Assembly: GCF_035607535.1 (NCBI RefSeq)
Contig: NZ_JAYDZX010000001.1
Coordinates: forward strand, 248,001 to 312,000
Direction: 5' to 3'
DNA from: Salinimicrobium sp035607535
GTDB taxonomy: Bacteria; Bacteroidota; Bacteroidia; Flavobacteriales; Flavobacteriaceae
DNA: 64,000 nt
This document shows positions 26,948-35,264 of this stretch, in pieces. Numbering within the stretch: the first letter of the stretch is position 1; each line of letters starts with the position of its first letter. Made by a program: the position numbers and the translations under genes. The notes below the pieces were generated by a model. The model saw only the letters and a program-made list of their open reading frames with translations, was not told the origin of the DNA and ran no database searches.

Positions 26948-28978
26948 TTATTTTACCTGTTTTCTCTCATTATCGGTCACAGTATTCTCTTTCACAGCAT
27001 TAATATCTTTATTCTTAAGTTGTTCCTTGAATTCGTTAATGATTCCTCCTTTAAGCAGCACCTGGATCTGCCGGTCACTCATACTGTGTTTGGTTTCGAT
27101 TTCAACAGTCTCACCACTACTCTTTTCAATGACAACTTTAATGTTGTTTCTGTTCTTCACATCCTCCCTTAAATTCAGGAGACTTACCTGATCGCCCTGC
27201 TCAATTTTGTCATAATCGGCAATATCAATGAATTCAAGTGGCAGGATTCCGAAATTCACCAGATTCTGCCAGGCAATACGGGCATAAGAATTGGCAATCA
27301 CGGCGATCTGTCCCAGGTATTTTGGTGCCAAGGCAGCGTGCTCCCTGCTCGACCCTTGTGCATAGTTATCCTTTGCCACTACTACGTGCCCGCCATAATG
27401 ATCTTTAGCTTCCTGCGCCCTGTCATAGAAGGTATCATCAATGACCGAATATGAGAATTTACTTATTTCGGGTAAATTACTCCGGAAAGGCAGCACCTCT
27501 GCTCCTGCCCGCAGAATTTCATCTGTTGAGATATTATCTCCCATTTTGAGCAAGACAGGCACATCACAGCTCTCTCTTAAAGGCTCAATGTATGGAAGTG
27601 ATTTGATGTTGGGTCCCTTTTTTAGTTCCACATGAGAACCATCTTCCGGTGGTTTTACCAGCATCATGGTGTTGATCAATTCTTTTTCAGGATACTCATA
27701 TTTCGGATATTTCATGTCATAAAGCTGCTCCAGGTCACGCGGATCTGTGATCTTTCCTGTTAAAGCTGAAGCTGCTGCAGTCTCGGGGCTGCATAGATAC
27801 ACCTGGTCATCTTCTGTTCCCGACCTGCTTGGGAAATTCCTTGGCATAGTTCTTAAACTGATGGTATCTGAAGCCGGTGCCTGGCCCATTCCAATACATC
27901 CCATACAACCGGATTGATGGAACCTTGCTCCTGCAGCGATTAGTTTCTCAAATCCCTTATTTGCGATCAAATTCTGGATCACCTGCCTTGAAGTTGGATT
28001 GATATCAAAAGACACTTCTTCCCGGGTGGCTTTGCCATCCACAATCGCTCCTGCAACCCAGAAGTCCCTAACCCCCGGGTTAGCTGATGATCCAATCACC
28101 ACCTGCCCTATTTCCTTTCCTTCAACTTCTCTAACCGGCACCACATTTCCAGGGCTGGTAGGTTTGGCAATTAGAGGGACCAGCTCATCCAGAACGATCT
28201 CATCTTCCAGGTCGTAGGTGCAGCCTTCATCGGCGACCAATTCTATCCAGTCCTCTTCCCTATCCTGGCTTTTCAAAAATTTCCTGGTTATATCATCACT
28301 GGGAAAAACCGTAGTAGTCGCACCGAGTTCGGCACCCATATTTGCGATCACATGCCTGTCCATGGCACTCAATTCTTTTAAGCCGGGGCCGTAATATTCT
28401 ATCACTTTCCCTACTCCACCTTTTACGTCATACCTCCTCAGCATTTCAAGTATCACATCTTTTGCACTCACCCAATCTGGCAACTTCCCGGTGAGCTTCA
28501 CACCCATCACCTGTGGCATTTTCACAAAGTATGGCTGGCCGGCTATTGCGGCCGCCACGTCAAGGCCTCCTGTACCAATGGCAAGCATTCCCAAAGATCC
28601 TGCTGCAGGAGTGTGGGAGTCAGAACCTACCATCGTCTTTCCGGGTTTTCCAAAGCGCTCCATGTGTACCGGGTGACTCACGCCGTTTCCGGGCCTGCTG
28701 TACCAAATTCCAAACCGCTGTGAAGCGGAAAGCAAAAAAGCGTGATCATCGGCATTTTTAAAATCTGTTTGCAACAGGTTATGATCAACATACTGCACTG
28801 CAACCTCTGTCTTGGCTCTGTCCAGTCCCATTGCTTCCAGTTCCAGCTGCACAAGGGTTCCTGTAGCATCCTGTAGTAAAGCCTGGTCGATTTTTATACC
28901 TATCTCCTTTCCCGGAGTCATTTCTCCTTTCAAAAGGTGTTCTTTGATCAATTTCTGTGTGACGTTGAGTTGTGACAT
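26948..28978 (-). CDS. aconitate hydratase, short (Aquifex-type)
   Basis: This 676-residue enzyme converts citrate to isocitrate in the TCA cycle. '[4Fe-4S]' ligands are visible in 'SGCMGCIGMGQAPASDT' (two Cys) and in 'DQVYLCSPETAAASALTG'. 'KTMVGSDSHTPAAGSLGMLAIGTGGLD' is the core aconitase signature. The swivel domain is fused C-terminally ('GDNISTDEILRAGAEVLP', 'YAQGSSREHAALAPKYL'). The length fits the compact, Aquifex-type group, shorter than the 755- or 890-residue enzymes. Whether the genome has another aconitase cannot be seen here. A promoter lies 31 bases upstream. Confidence 0.93.
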   Translation of the reverse strand: MSQLNVTQKLIKEHLLKGEMTPGKEIGIKIDQALLQDATGTLVQLELEAMGLDRAKTEVAVQYVDHNLLQTDFKNADDHAFLLSASQRFGIWYSRPGNGVSHPVHMERFGKPGKTMVGSDSHTPAAGSLGMLAIGTGGLDVAAAIAGQPYFVKMPQVMGVKLTGKLPDWVSAKDVILEMLRRYDVKGGVGKVIEYYGPGLKELSAMDRHVIANMGAELGATTTVFPSDDITRKFLKSQDREEDWIELVADEGCTYDLEDEIVLDELVPLIAKPTSPGNVVPVREVEGKEIGQVVIGSSANPGVRDFWVAGAIVDGKATREEVSFDINPTSRQVIQNLIANKGFEKLIAAGARFHQSGCMGCIGMGQAPASDTISLRTMPRNFPSRSGTEDDQVYLCSPETAAASALTGKITDPRDLEQLYDMKYPKYEYPEKELINTMMLVKPPEDGSHVELKKGPNIKSLPYIEPLRESCDVPVLLKMGDNISTDEILRAGAEVLPFRSNLPEISKFSYSVIDDTFYDRAQEAKDHYGGHVVVAKDNYAQGSSREHAALAPKYLGQIAVIANSYARIAWQNLVNFGILPLEFIDIADYDKIEQGDQVSLLNLREDVKNRNNIKVVIEKSSGETVEIETKHSMSDRQIQVLLKGGIINEFKEQLKNKDINAVKENTVTDNERKQVK

Positions 28979-29008
28979 TTCGTGAAGATTTAATTCCTTT
29001 TAAATTAT

Positions 29009-29042
29009 CAAAATTAGGTTGGAACTGCAGGTGGTTTAACAA
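29009..29042 (-). promoter_or_regulatory. promoter of the aconitase gene
   Basis: On the minus strand TAATTTTG (29009-29016) has TTG 23 bases upstream (29040-29042). This matches the Bacteroidota consensus and leaves a leader of about 25 bases. The rest of the gap up to 29193 shows no gene. Confidence 0.6.
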
Positions 29043-29193
29043 TATCTTATATTTAGGTTCACCCTTAGCAGAAAATAAAAAGGACTACCCGAAAAGCACC
29101 TTCCATATACCTCCACCGGAATTCTCCATTTTACAAACCCGAGAATTGAAGTGAAGGCGAAAGTACTCTAGGGAATAGCCCTCTCCTATAAAA

Positions 29194-29227
29194 AACCGCC
29201 ACAGAATTCTAAGAATTCGCAGCGGTT
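29194..29227 (-). terminator. terminator of the MBL-fold gene
   Basis: AACCGC/GCGGTT with an inner GAATTC pair forms the stem. On the minus strand it is followed by a run of T, just after the stop of the MBL-fold gene. Confidence 0.75.
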
Positions 29228-29251
29228 GATCAGTCTATGAAATTTTGCAGA

Positions 29252-29983
29252 TTAGAGATTAGGATTATTTCCACCTTCTCCGGTACTGCCCAGTTTCAAG
29301 ATAAGATCTTTTTGCTGTCCTTCTGTAAGATTGAATTTAGGTTTCCCCTTGTACGGAAAGAAATAGCGAAATTCCCTTACATAAGTCCGCCAGTTCTCTG
29401 CAATACCACGGTTTTTGTTTTCACTTCCCGTATCTGCCCTCTTCAACTCGTCGCCTTCCTCATCGTAGGAAGTGGCTTCAACAGTATCTCCGGCAAAGAT
29501 CATCCCGTTGTTTATTTCTGAATAGATGACCGCTGTTTCCCCGCTTTTCGAAGGAAAATCTGTGAGTTCTATAGAAAAGTGTTTAAAAATGTCATTTTTG
29601 CCGTTGATATCCCGTACGTTAAAATCGAGGTTAGTGTTATTCACCGGATGGCTAAAAATTGGTGCTCCGCCGGCATCTTCAGAGATCTCTTTTAAAGGAG
29701 CATATGTCTTTTGCAGCGCATCCTTATGCGTCACCAGGATCCCTTTGATCTTGTAGCCCTCCTCGACGAGGTGTTTTATACCTTCTTTTGCTCCAGATGC
29801 TGTTGTATCGATAAGGAGCATATCCTGCCTGTTCAAATGTCTTATGGCATAACCCTGTTTCCCGTCATCCATCTTTATAATGAAGGTATCGGGGATCATT
29901 TTGTGGAATTTTCCGGGTTCAGCTTGTTGAATAAATTCAGCCGACTGGCTGCTAATAACTTCTTTCTTATCTACAGACTTCAT
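29252..29983 (-). CDS. metallo-beta-lactamase-fold protein lacking the metal motif
   Basis: The 243 residues follow the MBL strand order: 'DTFIIKMDDGKQGYAIRHLNR' , 'DMLLIDTTASG', 'KIKGILVTHKDALQKTYAPL' and 'GGAPIFSHPVNNT'. The last piece is 'NNGMIFAGDTVEA', matching the late Asp strand (GDT). The metal motif HxHxDH is replaced by HKDALQ, so only the first His remains. The C-terminal quarter is charged and unlike MBL hydrolases. It is either a non-catalytic MBL-fold protein or binds metal in another way. It has its own promoter and terminator, so it is not part of the PKS operon upstream. Confidence 0.65.
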   Translation of the reverse strand: MKSVDKKEVISSQSAEFIQQAEPGKFHKMIPDTFIIKMDDGKQGYAIRHLNRQDMLLIDTTASGAKEGIKHLVEEGYKIKGILVTHKDALQKTYAPLKEISEDAGGAPIFSHPVNNTNLDFNVRDINGKNDIFKHFSIELTDFPSKSGETAVIYSEINNGMIFAGDTVEATSYDEEGDELKRADTGSENKNRGIAENWRTYVREFRYFFPYKGKPKFNLTEGQQKDLILKLGSTGEGGNNPNL

Positions 29984-30005
29984 TTAGTTCGTTTTTGGAT
30001 TCAAT

Positions 30006-30037
30006 TAAAGATACAATTGCACCAAAAATCGTCCAAA
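30006..30037 (-). promoter_or_regulatory. promoter of the MBL-fold gene
   Basis: On the minus strand TTTG (30034-30037) is followed after 20 bases by TATCTTTA (30006-30013), one base off TAnnTTTG. It ends 22 bases before the ATG and marks the end of the lipid operon. Confidence 0.5.
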
Positions 30038-30041
30038 GTCC

Positions 30042-30644
30042 TTAAGAGTGTTTAACTGATGTTTCACAGTTAATTAACGAGAGGCTGTAAGCGTAGAATT
30101 TACCGTGGCCGCTAAGGGAAAACCGGTCGAAATGGAAGCTTTCGTTATTGCTTAAAAAAGGGATTCCTAAGGCGTCTTTTTTAAGCTGAAGTTCTTTTTT
30201 GTCAATCTGATAATGATCTGAAACCTCTTCAATGATCCTGTGTTTTACTTCGGAAGGAAGGGCCTCAGAAATGACATTTTTGACACCCAAGGCAGGATCT
30301 TTCTTTGCGGAAGTATGAATATATTCTGAAGTAAATTTTGAAGTAGTAAAATAAGTTTCTCCTGAAATATTTACCGTACCTGAAGCCTTGTCTTTAGTAA
30401 TGTCTAAAATCCTGCATTCCTGTGCCAGCCAGTTGAGCCGGCGGGCCAAATTGAATTCCCGTTGATGTGCCTTATATGCAGCTTCTTTCATGCTCCATAA
30501 AAGCCAAACCATCAGGTTTTCGTCTGGTGATGTTGTGATGACCGACTGTTCAGCTTCTGAAAAAACTTTTTTCAGGAAGCCTTTACGGCTCCAGTCGCTT
30601 TGTTGGCCGGCGAGCTCAAGGTCAATGATATCATTCCCTATCAC
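30042..30644 (-). CDS. 4'-phosphopantetheinyl transferase
   Basis: This 200-residue enzyme moves phosphopantetheine from CoA onto a carrier protein Ser. 'IGNDIIDL' (residues 2-9) holds the Asp that binds Mg, and 'WSMKEAAYK' (50-58) is the second PPTase signature with its Glu and Lys. The length suits a Sfp/HetI-type PPTase rather than AcpS. It overlaps the carrier-protein gene by 4 bases and is last in an eight-gene operon, so it almost certainly activates the carrier protein encoded just before it. Confidence 0.88.
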   Translation of the reverse strand: MIGNDIIDLELAGQQSDWSRKGFLKKVFSEAEQSVITTSPDENLMVWLLWSMKEAAYKAHQREFNLARRLNWLAQECRILDITKDKASGTVNISGETYFTTSKFTSEYIHTSAKKDPALGVKNVISEALPSEVKHRIIEEVSDHYQIDKKELQLKKDALGIPFLSNNESFHFDRFSLSGHGKFYAYSLSLINCETSVKHS

Positions 30645-30895
30645 TGTTCTCTTTGCTTTGTCTTTATGATCTCCACGGCATCATTTACCGTGAGCATGTT
30701 ATCCATGGAATCATTATCGATCGCAATGTTGAATTCGTCTTCCACGTCAAGAACGATATCCACCAGGTTAGCCGAATTTATCTCCAGGTCCTGGATAAAA
30801 TCTGTTTCTTCCCCAAAGTCTTGAAAAGCCAGATCATTCTGTACATAAGGCTTCACGATTTTTTTGAGGCAATAGATTATCTCATTTGTTTCCAT
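30641..30895 (-). CDS. acyl carrier protein
   Basis: This 84-residue, acidic, four-helix carrier protein has its attachment site at Ser 41 in 'DLEINSANLVDIVLDVEDEF'. The usual DSL is NSA, a divergence seen in secondary-metabolism ACPs. The sequence 'FIQDL' before it and 'DAVEII' near the end fit the fold. It lies between the ketosynthase and the PPTase. It should hold the growing acyl chain that the operon's fatty-acid enzymes build. Confidence 0.9.
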   Translation of the reverse strand: METNEIIYCLKKIVKPYVQNDLAFQDFGEETDFIQDLEINSANLVDIVLDVEDEFNIAIDNDSMDNMLTVNDAVEIIKTKQREQ

Positions 30896-30902
30896 CTTCT
30901 AT

Positions 30903-30930
30903 AGGTTCGAGGTTCTAGGTTCAAGGTTGG
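30903..30930. repeat. 4 x 7-bp tandem repeat (AGGTTCN) in an operon spacer
   Basis: Four adjacent heptamers AGGTTCG, AGGTTCT, AGGTTCA and AGGTTGG fill most of the gap between the ketosynthase and carrier-protein genes. The pattern has a 7-base period and no stem. Confidence 0.8.
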
Positions 30931-30947
30931 TGCTTGAAAAGCAAATT

Positions 30948-32222
30948 TTAATTCCTGAATTTACTAAAAATCACAACTGCATTCACATCTCCAAATCCGA
31001 AACTTGCTTTGGCCACTTTATTTACTTCTCTAAAAAGGCTTTTTTGGGGTACTTTTTCCCTGGTCGCCAATTTTGAAATTTCGGGATGTAGATCTTCAGA
31101 ATTGATATTTCCAAAGATGAAATCCTCAGATATCTGAAGGACGCTTGCCACACTTTCCACACTTCCGGCGGCACTTAGGCAATGACCGGTAAGGCTTTTT
31201 AAGCTGTTGATGTAAGGGAACTCTTTTCCCGAAGCTTCCAATGCTTCGCTCCAGTTCTTAATTTCTGTAGCATCCATGGCAGTTGCAGTCAAATGTCCAT
31301 TGACACTGTCAATTTCATCACCCCGAACTCCCGCGTCAAAAATGGCATTTTTGATACATCTTTTTACACCTTCAGAATTTGGAGCTGTCATACTGCCTTT
31401 ATTTCTTTGTCCGCCGCTGTTGATGTGGCCTCCAAGGACTTCAGCATAGATCCTGGCGCCTCTTTCCAAAGCCGATTCCAGGTCTTCCAGCACCAGTGCC
31501 CCTGCTCCACTCCCCGGAACAAACCCTGCCGCCGATTCGCTCATTGGCCGCGATCCCTCGTCAGGATTATCGTTGTACTTGCCAGGGAGAATGCGCATGG
31601 CATCAAAACCTCCCCAAATATAGGGACCGCTGTCGCTGCAGCTCCCGGCGAGAATTCTCTTGGCTTTACCGGACCTTATTCTTTCGGCAGCCATTAAAAT
31701 AGCCTCTGTTCCCGTAGTACAGGCCGAGGAATTGGTGGTCACCTGGTTTCCGCAGGCGAGTTTACTGTTAAGATAGGCACTTATCCCGCTGGCCATGGTT
31801 TGGATGACGCTCGTGCTACCAAGCCTGCGCGTATTTTTTTCATCGATCAAATGAATGGCCTCCCGGAATTTATCCACTCCAAGGATTCCGGTTCCAAAGA
31901 TGATCCCGCTTTCCCAATCAGTTTCCGTTTCAGGTCCAACAGGAAGTCCGGCATCTTTCCAGGCATCAACCCCAGAAATAACACCATACACAATCCCACT
32001 GCTGTTAAGCCCACGCAGTTCCAGGTCCGTGAAATAACCTTTCAACATTTCCTCCGGAATTTCGGGCTGACCGGCAATCTGGCACCTGAACCTGAGCCGC
32101 TCAAGTTCGGGATGAAATGAAATTCCGCTTTTGCCATTTTTGAGGCTTTCAGAAAATGCGTCAAGTCCTACTCCATTTGGAGCGGCAACACCCATTCCAG
32201 TTATAACTACTCTCCTATTCAT
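30948..32222 (-). CDS. beta-ketoacyl-ACP synthase, FabF-like
   Basis: This 424-residue thiolase-fold enzyme has the complete condensing triad: Cys 168 in 'NSSACTTGTEA', His 310 in 'VNGHLTATAMDATE' and His 347 in 'LTGHCLSAAG'. The usual nucleophile sequence is 'TACATG'; 'SSACTTG' is a variation. It elongates ACP-bound acyl chains with malonyl-ACP. It overlaps the dehydratase gene by 8 bases and precedes the carrier protein. Together they are a dedicated chain-building set rather than the housekeeping FabF. Confidence 0.9.
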   Translation of the reverse strand: MNRRVVITGMGVAAPNGVGLDAFSESLKNGKSGISFHPELERLRFRCQIAGQPEIPEEMLKGYFTDLELRGLNSSGIVYGVISGVDAWKDAGLPVGPETETDWESGIIFGTGILGVDKFREAIHLIDEKNTRRLGSTSVIQTMASGISAYLNSKLACGNQVTTNSSACTTGTEAILMAAERIRSGKAKRILAGSCSDSGPYIWGGFDAMRILPGKYNDNPDEGSRPMSESAAGFVPGSGAGALVLEDLESALERGARIYAEVLGGHINSGGQRNKGSMTAPNSEGVKRCIKNAIFDAGVRGDEIDSVNGHLTATAMDATEIKNWSEALEASGKEFPYINSLKSLTGHCLSAAGSVESVASVLQISEDFIFGNINSEDLHPEISKLATREKVPQKSLFREVNKVAKASFGFGDVNAVVIFSKFRN

Positions 32223-32682
32223 TGGCTTTGATCATTCCTGAAATTTCTCCTTTACACACCAGCTTTTCTTCAGCGTTAAACATCTTTACGTTGCACTTCA
32301 ATTTATTGAACCTGAAATAAACTTTTTCTGAAACTACCTTCACTTTCTCTCCCGGTAAAACAGGTAAGTAATAATCAATAGTTGAATTCGACAGAGCTAC
32401 ACTACAATTCTCGGGTTCGGTATCTTTCAGCAGAAAAATTCCGAGGCAAACGACTCCAATCTGTGCCATACATTCGGTAAGAATGACCCCCGGCGTCACC
32501 GGATTATCCTTAAAGTGTCCTTTATAAAAAAACTCATCCTGTTGAAAAGTATAGGTCCCGGAAATGCCATTTTCGGATACCTTTTCCAGCTCATCTACAA
32601 ACAGAAATGGTTCAGAATAAGGTAAAAGATCAATAATATCTTTATTCTCTAATGTCTCCCCTTTAAACTGTTTATTCTTCAA
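32215..32682 (-). CDS. FabZ/FabA-like 3-hydroxyacyl-ACP dehydratase
   Basis: This hot-dog-fold protein of 155 residues has catalytic His 56 in 'YKGHFKDNPVTPGVI' and Glu 70 in 'LTECMAQIGVV', the FabZ arrangement. The start is a TTG that overlaps the upstream heptamer repeats; no in-frame ATG occurs before the catalytic core, so a TTG or another non-ATG start is needed. It removes water from 3-hydroxyacyl-ACP. The gene lies between the reductase and the ketosynthase. Confidence 0.85.
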   Translation of the reverse strand: MKNKQFKGETLENKDIIDLLPYSEPFLFVDELEKVSENGISGTYTFQQDEFFYKGHFKDNPVTPGVILTECMAQIGVVCLGIFLLKDTEPENCSVALSNSTIDYYLPVLPGEKVKVVSEKVYFRFNKLKCNVKMFNAEEKLVCKGEISGMIKANE

Positions 32683-32706
32683 ACTCTCAACTATTAACTC
32701 TTAACT
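32679..32706. repeat. 4 x 7-bp tandem repeat (AGTTNAN) around a TTG start
   Basis: Read on the minus strand the heptamers are AGTTAAG, AGTTAAT, AGTTGAG and AGTTTGA. They overlap the last two bases of the SDR stop and include the TTG start of the dehydratase, filling the entire spacer. It has the same 7-base period as the repeat at 30903-30930 but a different unit. Confidence 0.75.
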
Positions 32707-33499
32707 ACTTCAGGTGTTCCCCTCCATTTACAGGGATCACAGTACCCGTTATCCAGCTGGCTTCGTCCTTGCTTAGCAGGTAAACAGCATTGGCAACATC
32801 GGCCGGAGTCGTAAGTCGCTTAAACGGATTCCTCTTCAAAGCATGTTGTCTTAATGTTTCATAACCGGGAATCAATTCGAGAGAACGCGTTACCGTCACT
32901 CCCGCCTGAATGCAGTTCGCCCGAATCCCTTCAGGAGCAAACTCCAGAGCGATACTGCGGGTAATGGCCTCCAGAGCCACCTTGGCTGCCGAAACTGCCG
33001 CGTAATCTTTCCAGGCTTTTGTATTGCCTTCACTGGTAAAGGATAGAATGCGCGCATCTTTCGCAAACAAGCCTGCATCATAAATTAATTTGGTCCAGTC
33101 GTAAAGACTAATGGCCATCGCATCTATGGTTTGCTGAAAGTCATCGTTGCGAAGGGTCGACTCCCCTCCTAACATCGATTTAAGGTTTCCCTTGGAAATG
33201 CTGTGCAACATGGTTCTTATTTTTCCCGAATCACCCAATATCTCCTGCATTTCCTGTCTAATCTCCTCTCGCCGGTCTTTCCTGGTGGCGTCCCGGTTAA
33301 AGGAATGAAGCTTTACTCCAAGCTTCCTGATCTCATCAAAAGCCGACTTGATTTCGGGTAGGTCATCTTTCCGGTCACGATGAACCACAAGGATGTTCAT
33401 GCCATGTTCGGCCAGTTTTTTGGCCGAAGCAAAACCAAGGCCGCTACTTCCGCCAAGCACCAGGGCCCAGTAATCTTTTCCTTCAAAGTCCTTTACCAT
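32705..33499 (-). CDS. SDR reductase, enoyl-ACP reductase (FabL/FabI-like)
   Basis: The 264-residue Rossmann enzyme has the nucleotide loop 'LGGSSGLG' (15-22). Its catalytic pair is Tyr 166 and Lys 173, a Tyr-x6-Lys spacing typical of FabI/FabL enoyl reductases, not the Tyr-x3-Lys of classical ketoreductases. The late segments 'SIALEFAPEGIRANCIQAGV' and 'DEASWITGTVIPVNGG' are typical SDR C-terminal motifs. It likely reduces the enoyl-ACP produced by the dehydratase with NAD(P)H. The ketoreductase step would then come from the housekeeping FabG. The start overlaps the PKS stop by 7 bases. Confidence 0.82.
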   Translation of the reverse strand: MVKDFEGKDYWALVLGGSSGLGFASAKKLAEHGMNILVVHRDRKDDLPEIKSAFDEIRKLGVKLHSFNRDATRKDRREEIRQEMQEILGDSGKIRTMLHSISKGNLKSMLGGESTLRNDDFQQTIDAMAISLYDWTKLIYDAGLFAKDARILSFTSEGNTKAWKDYAAVSAAKVALEAITRSIALEFAPEGIRANCIQAGVTVTRSLELIPGYETLRQHALKRNPFKRLTTPADVANAVYLLSKDEASWITGTVIPVNGGEHLK

Positions 33500-34545
33500 T
33501 CCAGCAATATTTTTTGGGCCGAAAATCCGGGGCCAAAACTCAGCATAAGTCCTTGCTCCCCTTCCTGTATGGGCCGGTTAAGAAATCTTTCCAGTACATA
33601 GAGCACTGTAGCACTGCTCATATTTCCGTAAAGCCGCAGCACCTCTTTCGTATCATCTATATTCTTACCTAATTTACCAAAAAGATCTTCAACTGTTTGC
33701 ACAATCTTTTTTCCGCCGGGATGAAAGATCAGGTGCTCAACTTTTTCAATGGATGATTCATGTTTCTCAAGGAATGGATGAATGATTTGTGGGAAATGAT
33801 CGGCAATGGTTTGAGGAACATCGGGATCGAGCACCATCTTTAATCCAAGATCCGTCAGATCAAAGCCCATGAGATGTGTGGCGTCAAAAAAGTGGTACAT
33901 ATCATCGCCAATGATTTTTGGGCCTTTTGCATGATCTTCAGAAGACATAAGAACGCATGCAGCACCATCTCCAAAAATGGCAGCACTCACCATATTTGCC
34001 ATAGAAAAATCTTCAAGCTGGAAGGTTGCAGTGGGACTTTCTACTGCTATAACCGCAGCCCGCTTCCCCGGATTTGCCTTTAAAAAATTGTTGGCATAGA
34101 TCATACCCGAAATTCCGGCAGCGCAACCCATTTCTGTCACAGGTAATCGAAGTACATCCTGCCTCATCTGCAACTCGTTGATAAGGTAAGCATCCAGGGA
34201 TGGGATCATGATCCCTGTGCAGCTAACGGTGATGAGATAATCAACAGAGTCTGCTTCCCATCCCGACTGCTCCAATGCCTTTTTCAACACGCCCGATCCA
34301 AGCTTCTTTACCTCCCTTGCGTAAATGCGGTTCTTATCTTCAAAGGAAGTGGCAGTAAAAACTTCTGAAGGTTCCATGATGGAGTACCTTTTGTCTACGG
34401 CAGCCCCTTCGAAGATCTTGATCACTTTCCTTTTAAACCGCTCCTCCTGCCCATCTAGCCAGGTTTCCACGAAGGGAATTACCTCTGCGGTCTCCCGGGA
34501 ATATTGTGGAAGTTGTTTTGCTACAGTAGTTATTTTTACACTCAT
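33493..34545 (-). CDS. type III polyketide synthase (chalcone synthase-like)
   Basis: This thiolase-fold homodimer type has the catalytic triad of type III PKS: Cys 141 in 'VTEMGCAAGISG', His 275 in 'IFHPGGKK' and Asn 308 in 'LRLYGNMSSATVLYVLER'. 'GDGAACVLM' and the C-terminal 'MLSFGPGFSAQ' are also diagnostic. Such enzymes extend an acyl starter with malonyl-CoA and cyclise it to resorcinols, pyrones or phloroglucinols. I place the start at the ATG at 34545; an ATG at 34575 is also open and would overlap the methyltransferase by 19 bases. The neighbours (ACP, ketosynthase, reductase, dehydratase) suggest an in-house fatty-acyl starter. Confidence 0.9.
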   Translation of the reverse strand: MSVKITTVAKQLPQYSRETAEVIPFVETWLDGQEERFKRKVIKIFEGAAVDKRYSIMEPSEVFTATSFEDKNRIYAREVKKLGSGVLKKALEQSGWEADSVDYLITVSCTGIMIPSLDAYLINELQMRQDVLRLPVTEMGCAAGISGMIYANNFLKANPGKRAAVIAVESPTATFQLEDFSMANMVSAAIFGDGAACVLMSSEDHAKGPKIIGDDMYHFFDATHLMGFDLTDLGLKMVLDPDVPQTIADHFPQIIHPFLEKHESSIEKVEHLIFHPGGKKIVQTVEDLFGKLGKNIDDTKEVLRLYGNMSSATVLYVLERFLNRPIQEGEQGLMLSFGPGFSAQKILLEW

Positions 34546-34556
34546 TCCTGGTTTTT

Positions 34557-35264
34557 CTATTTGTATAATATCCATTGATATCTAAAGGCCCACTTTTGAT
34601 TGATCTCCTGGCGACCCACCTGCAGACCTTTTCCAAAAGCTTCAAGTTCCTTCTTTTTAAAGCTTCTTAGAATGGAAGTAAGGCCATCTTTCCTGTTGAT
34701 CTCCCTAATCCCGAAAGCTCTGCAAAACGCCTGAAACAGGTAATAAGCCGTTTTACTTCTTTGAAGATCGTTGATCACCACTCCCAGCCCCGCTTTGCTG
34801 GTAAATATTTTCATGAGCCGTACGATCTGCTCATCGTTAAAATGGTGCAGTGTCAAGGTACATAAAATAATATCTGCTTCAAGAGCTTCAAATTCTTCAG
34901 AAAAGACATCCATCGCCTTGAAGGAAACTTCGGGATAAGCTTTGAGATTTTCTTCGGCTATTTCCATCGCATTTTCATTGGCATCTATTCCCAACAGCTC
35001 AAATTTATCACCCGTTCTTCGGCCGCATTTGGCCACTTCCTTTAAAATGCTGCCGTTCCCACAACCTACATCAATGATCTTTATCGGCCTTTTATAACAG
35101 CCACTTTTCAGAATTTTTTGAACCCCCTCAACAGTAATGCTATTTCCTCCCAGGAGCCGGTTCACCTTGTCCAGGTCCCGCAGGGTTTTTGCCAGCTCCT
35201 CTCCCTGCATCTCAAGATCATCCATGATCTCTTTTTTACCCGATCTCTTCTCTGTACTAATCAT
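34557..35264 (-). CDS. class I SAM-dependent methyltransferase
   Basis: The 235 residues have motif I 'IIDVGCGNGSIL' (63-74), an acidic end to strand beta-2 ('LLGIDANENAM') and a 'CTLTLHHF' loop near motif IV. It is likely soluble. The start ATG shares an A with the flavoprotein's stop (TAATG), so it is translationally coupled. In the middle of a PKS operon it most likely methylates a phenolic or enolic oxygen or ring carbon of the polyketide. The position resembles SrsB, the methyltransferase of the Streptomyces srs phenolic-lipid operon, but this is only an analogy. Confidence 0.88.
   Translation of the reverse strand: MISTEKRSGKKEIMDDLEMQGEELAKTLRDLDKVNRLLGGNSITVEGVQKILKSGCYKRPIKIIDVGCGNGSILKEVAKCGRRTGDKFELLGIDANENAMEIAEENLKAYPEVSFKAMDVFSEEFEALEADIILCTLTLHHFNDEQIVRLMKIFTSKAGLGVVINDLQRSKTAYYLFQAFCRAFGIREINRKDGLTSILRSFKKKELEAFGKGLQVGRQEINQKWAFRYQWILYK

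Noticed and set aside
30903..30930. GGTTCGA-like sequence resembling a tRNA T-loop
   Set aside because: No acceptor or anticodon arms around it; it is a heptamer tandem repeat inside an operon spacer.
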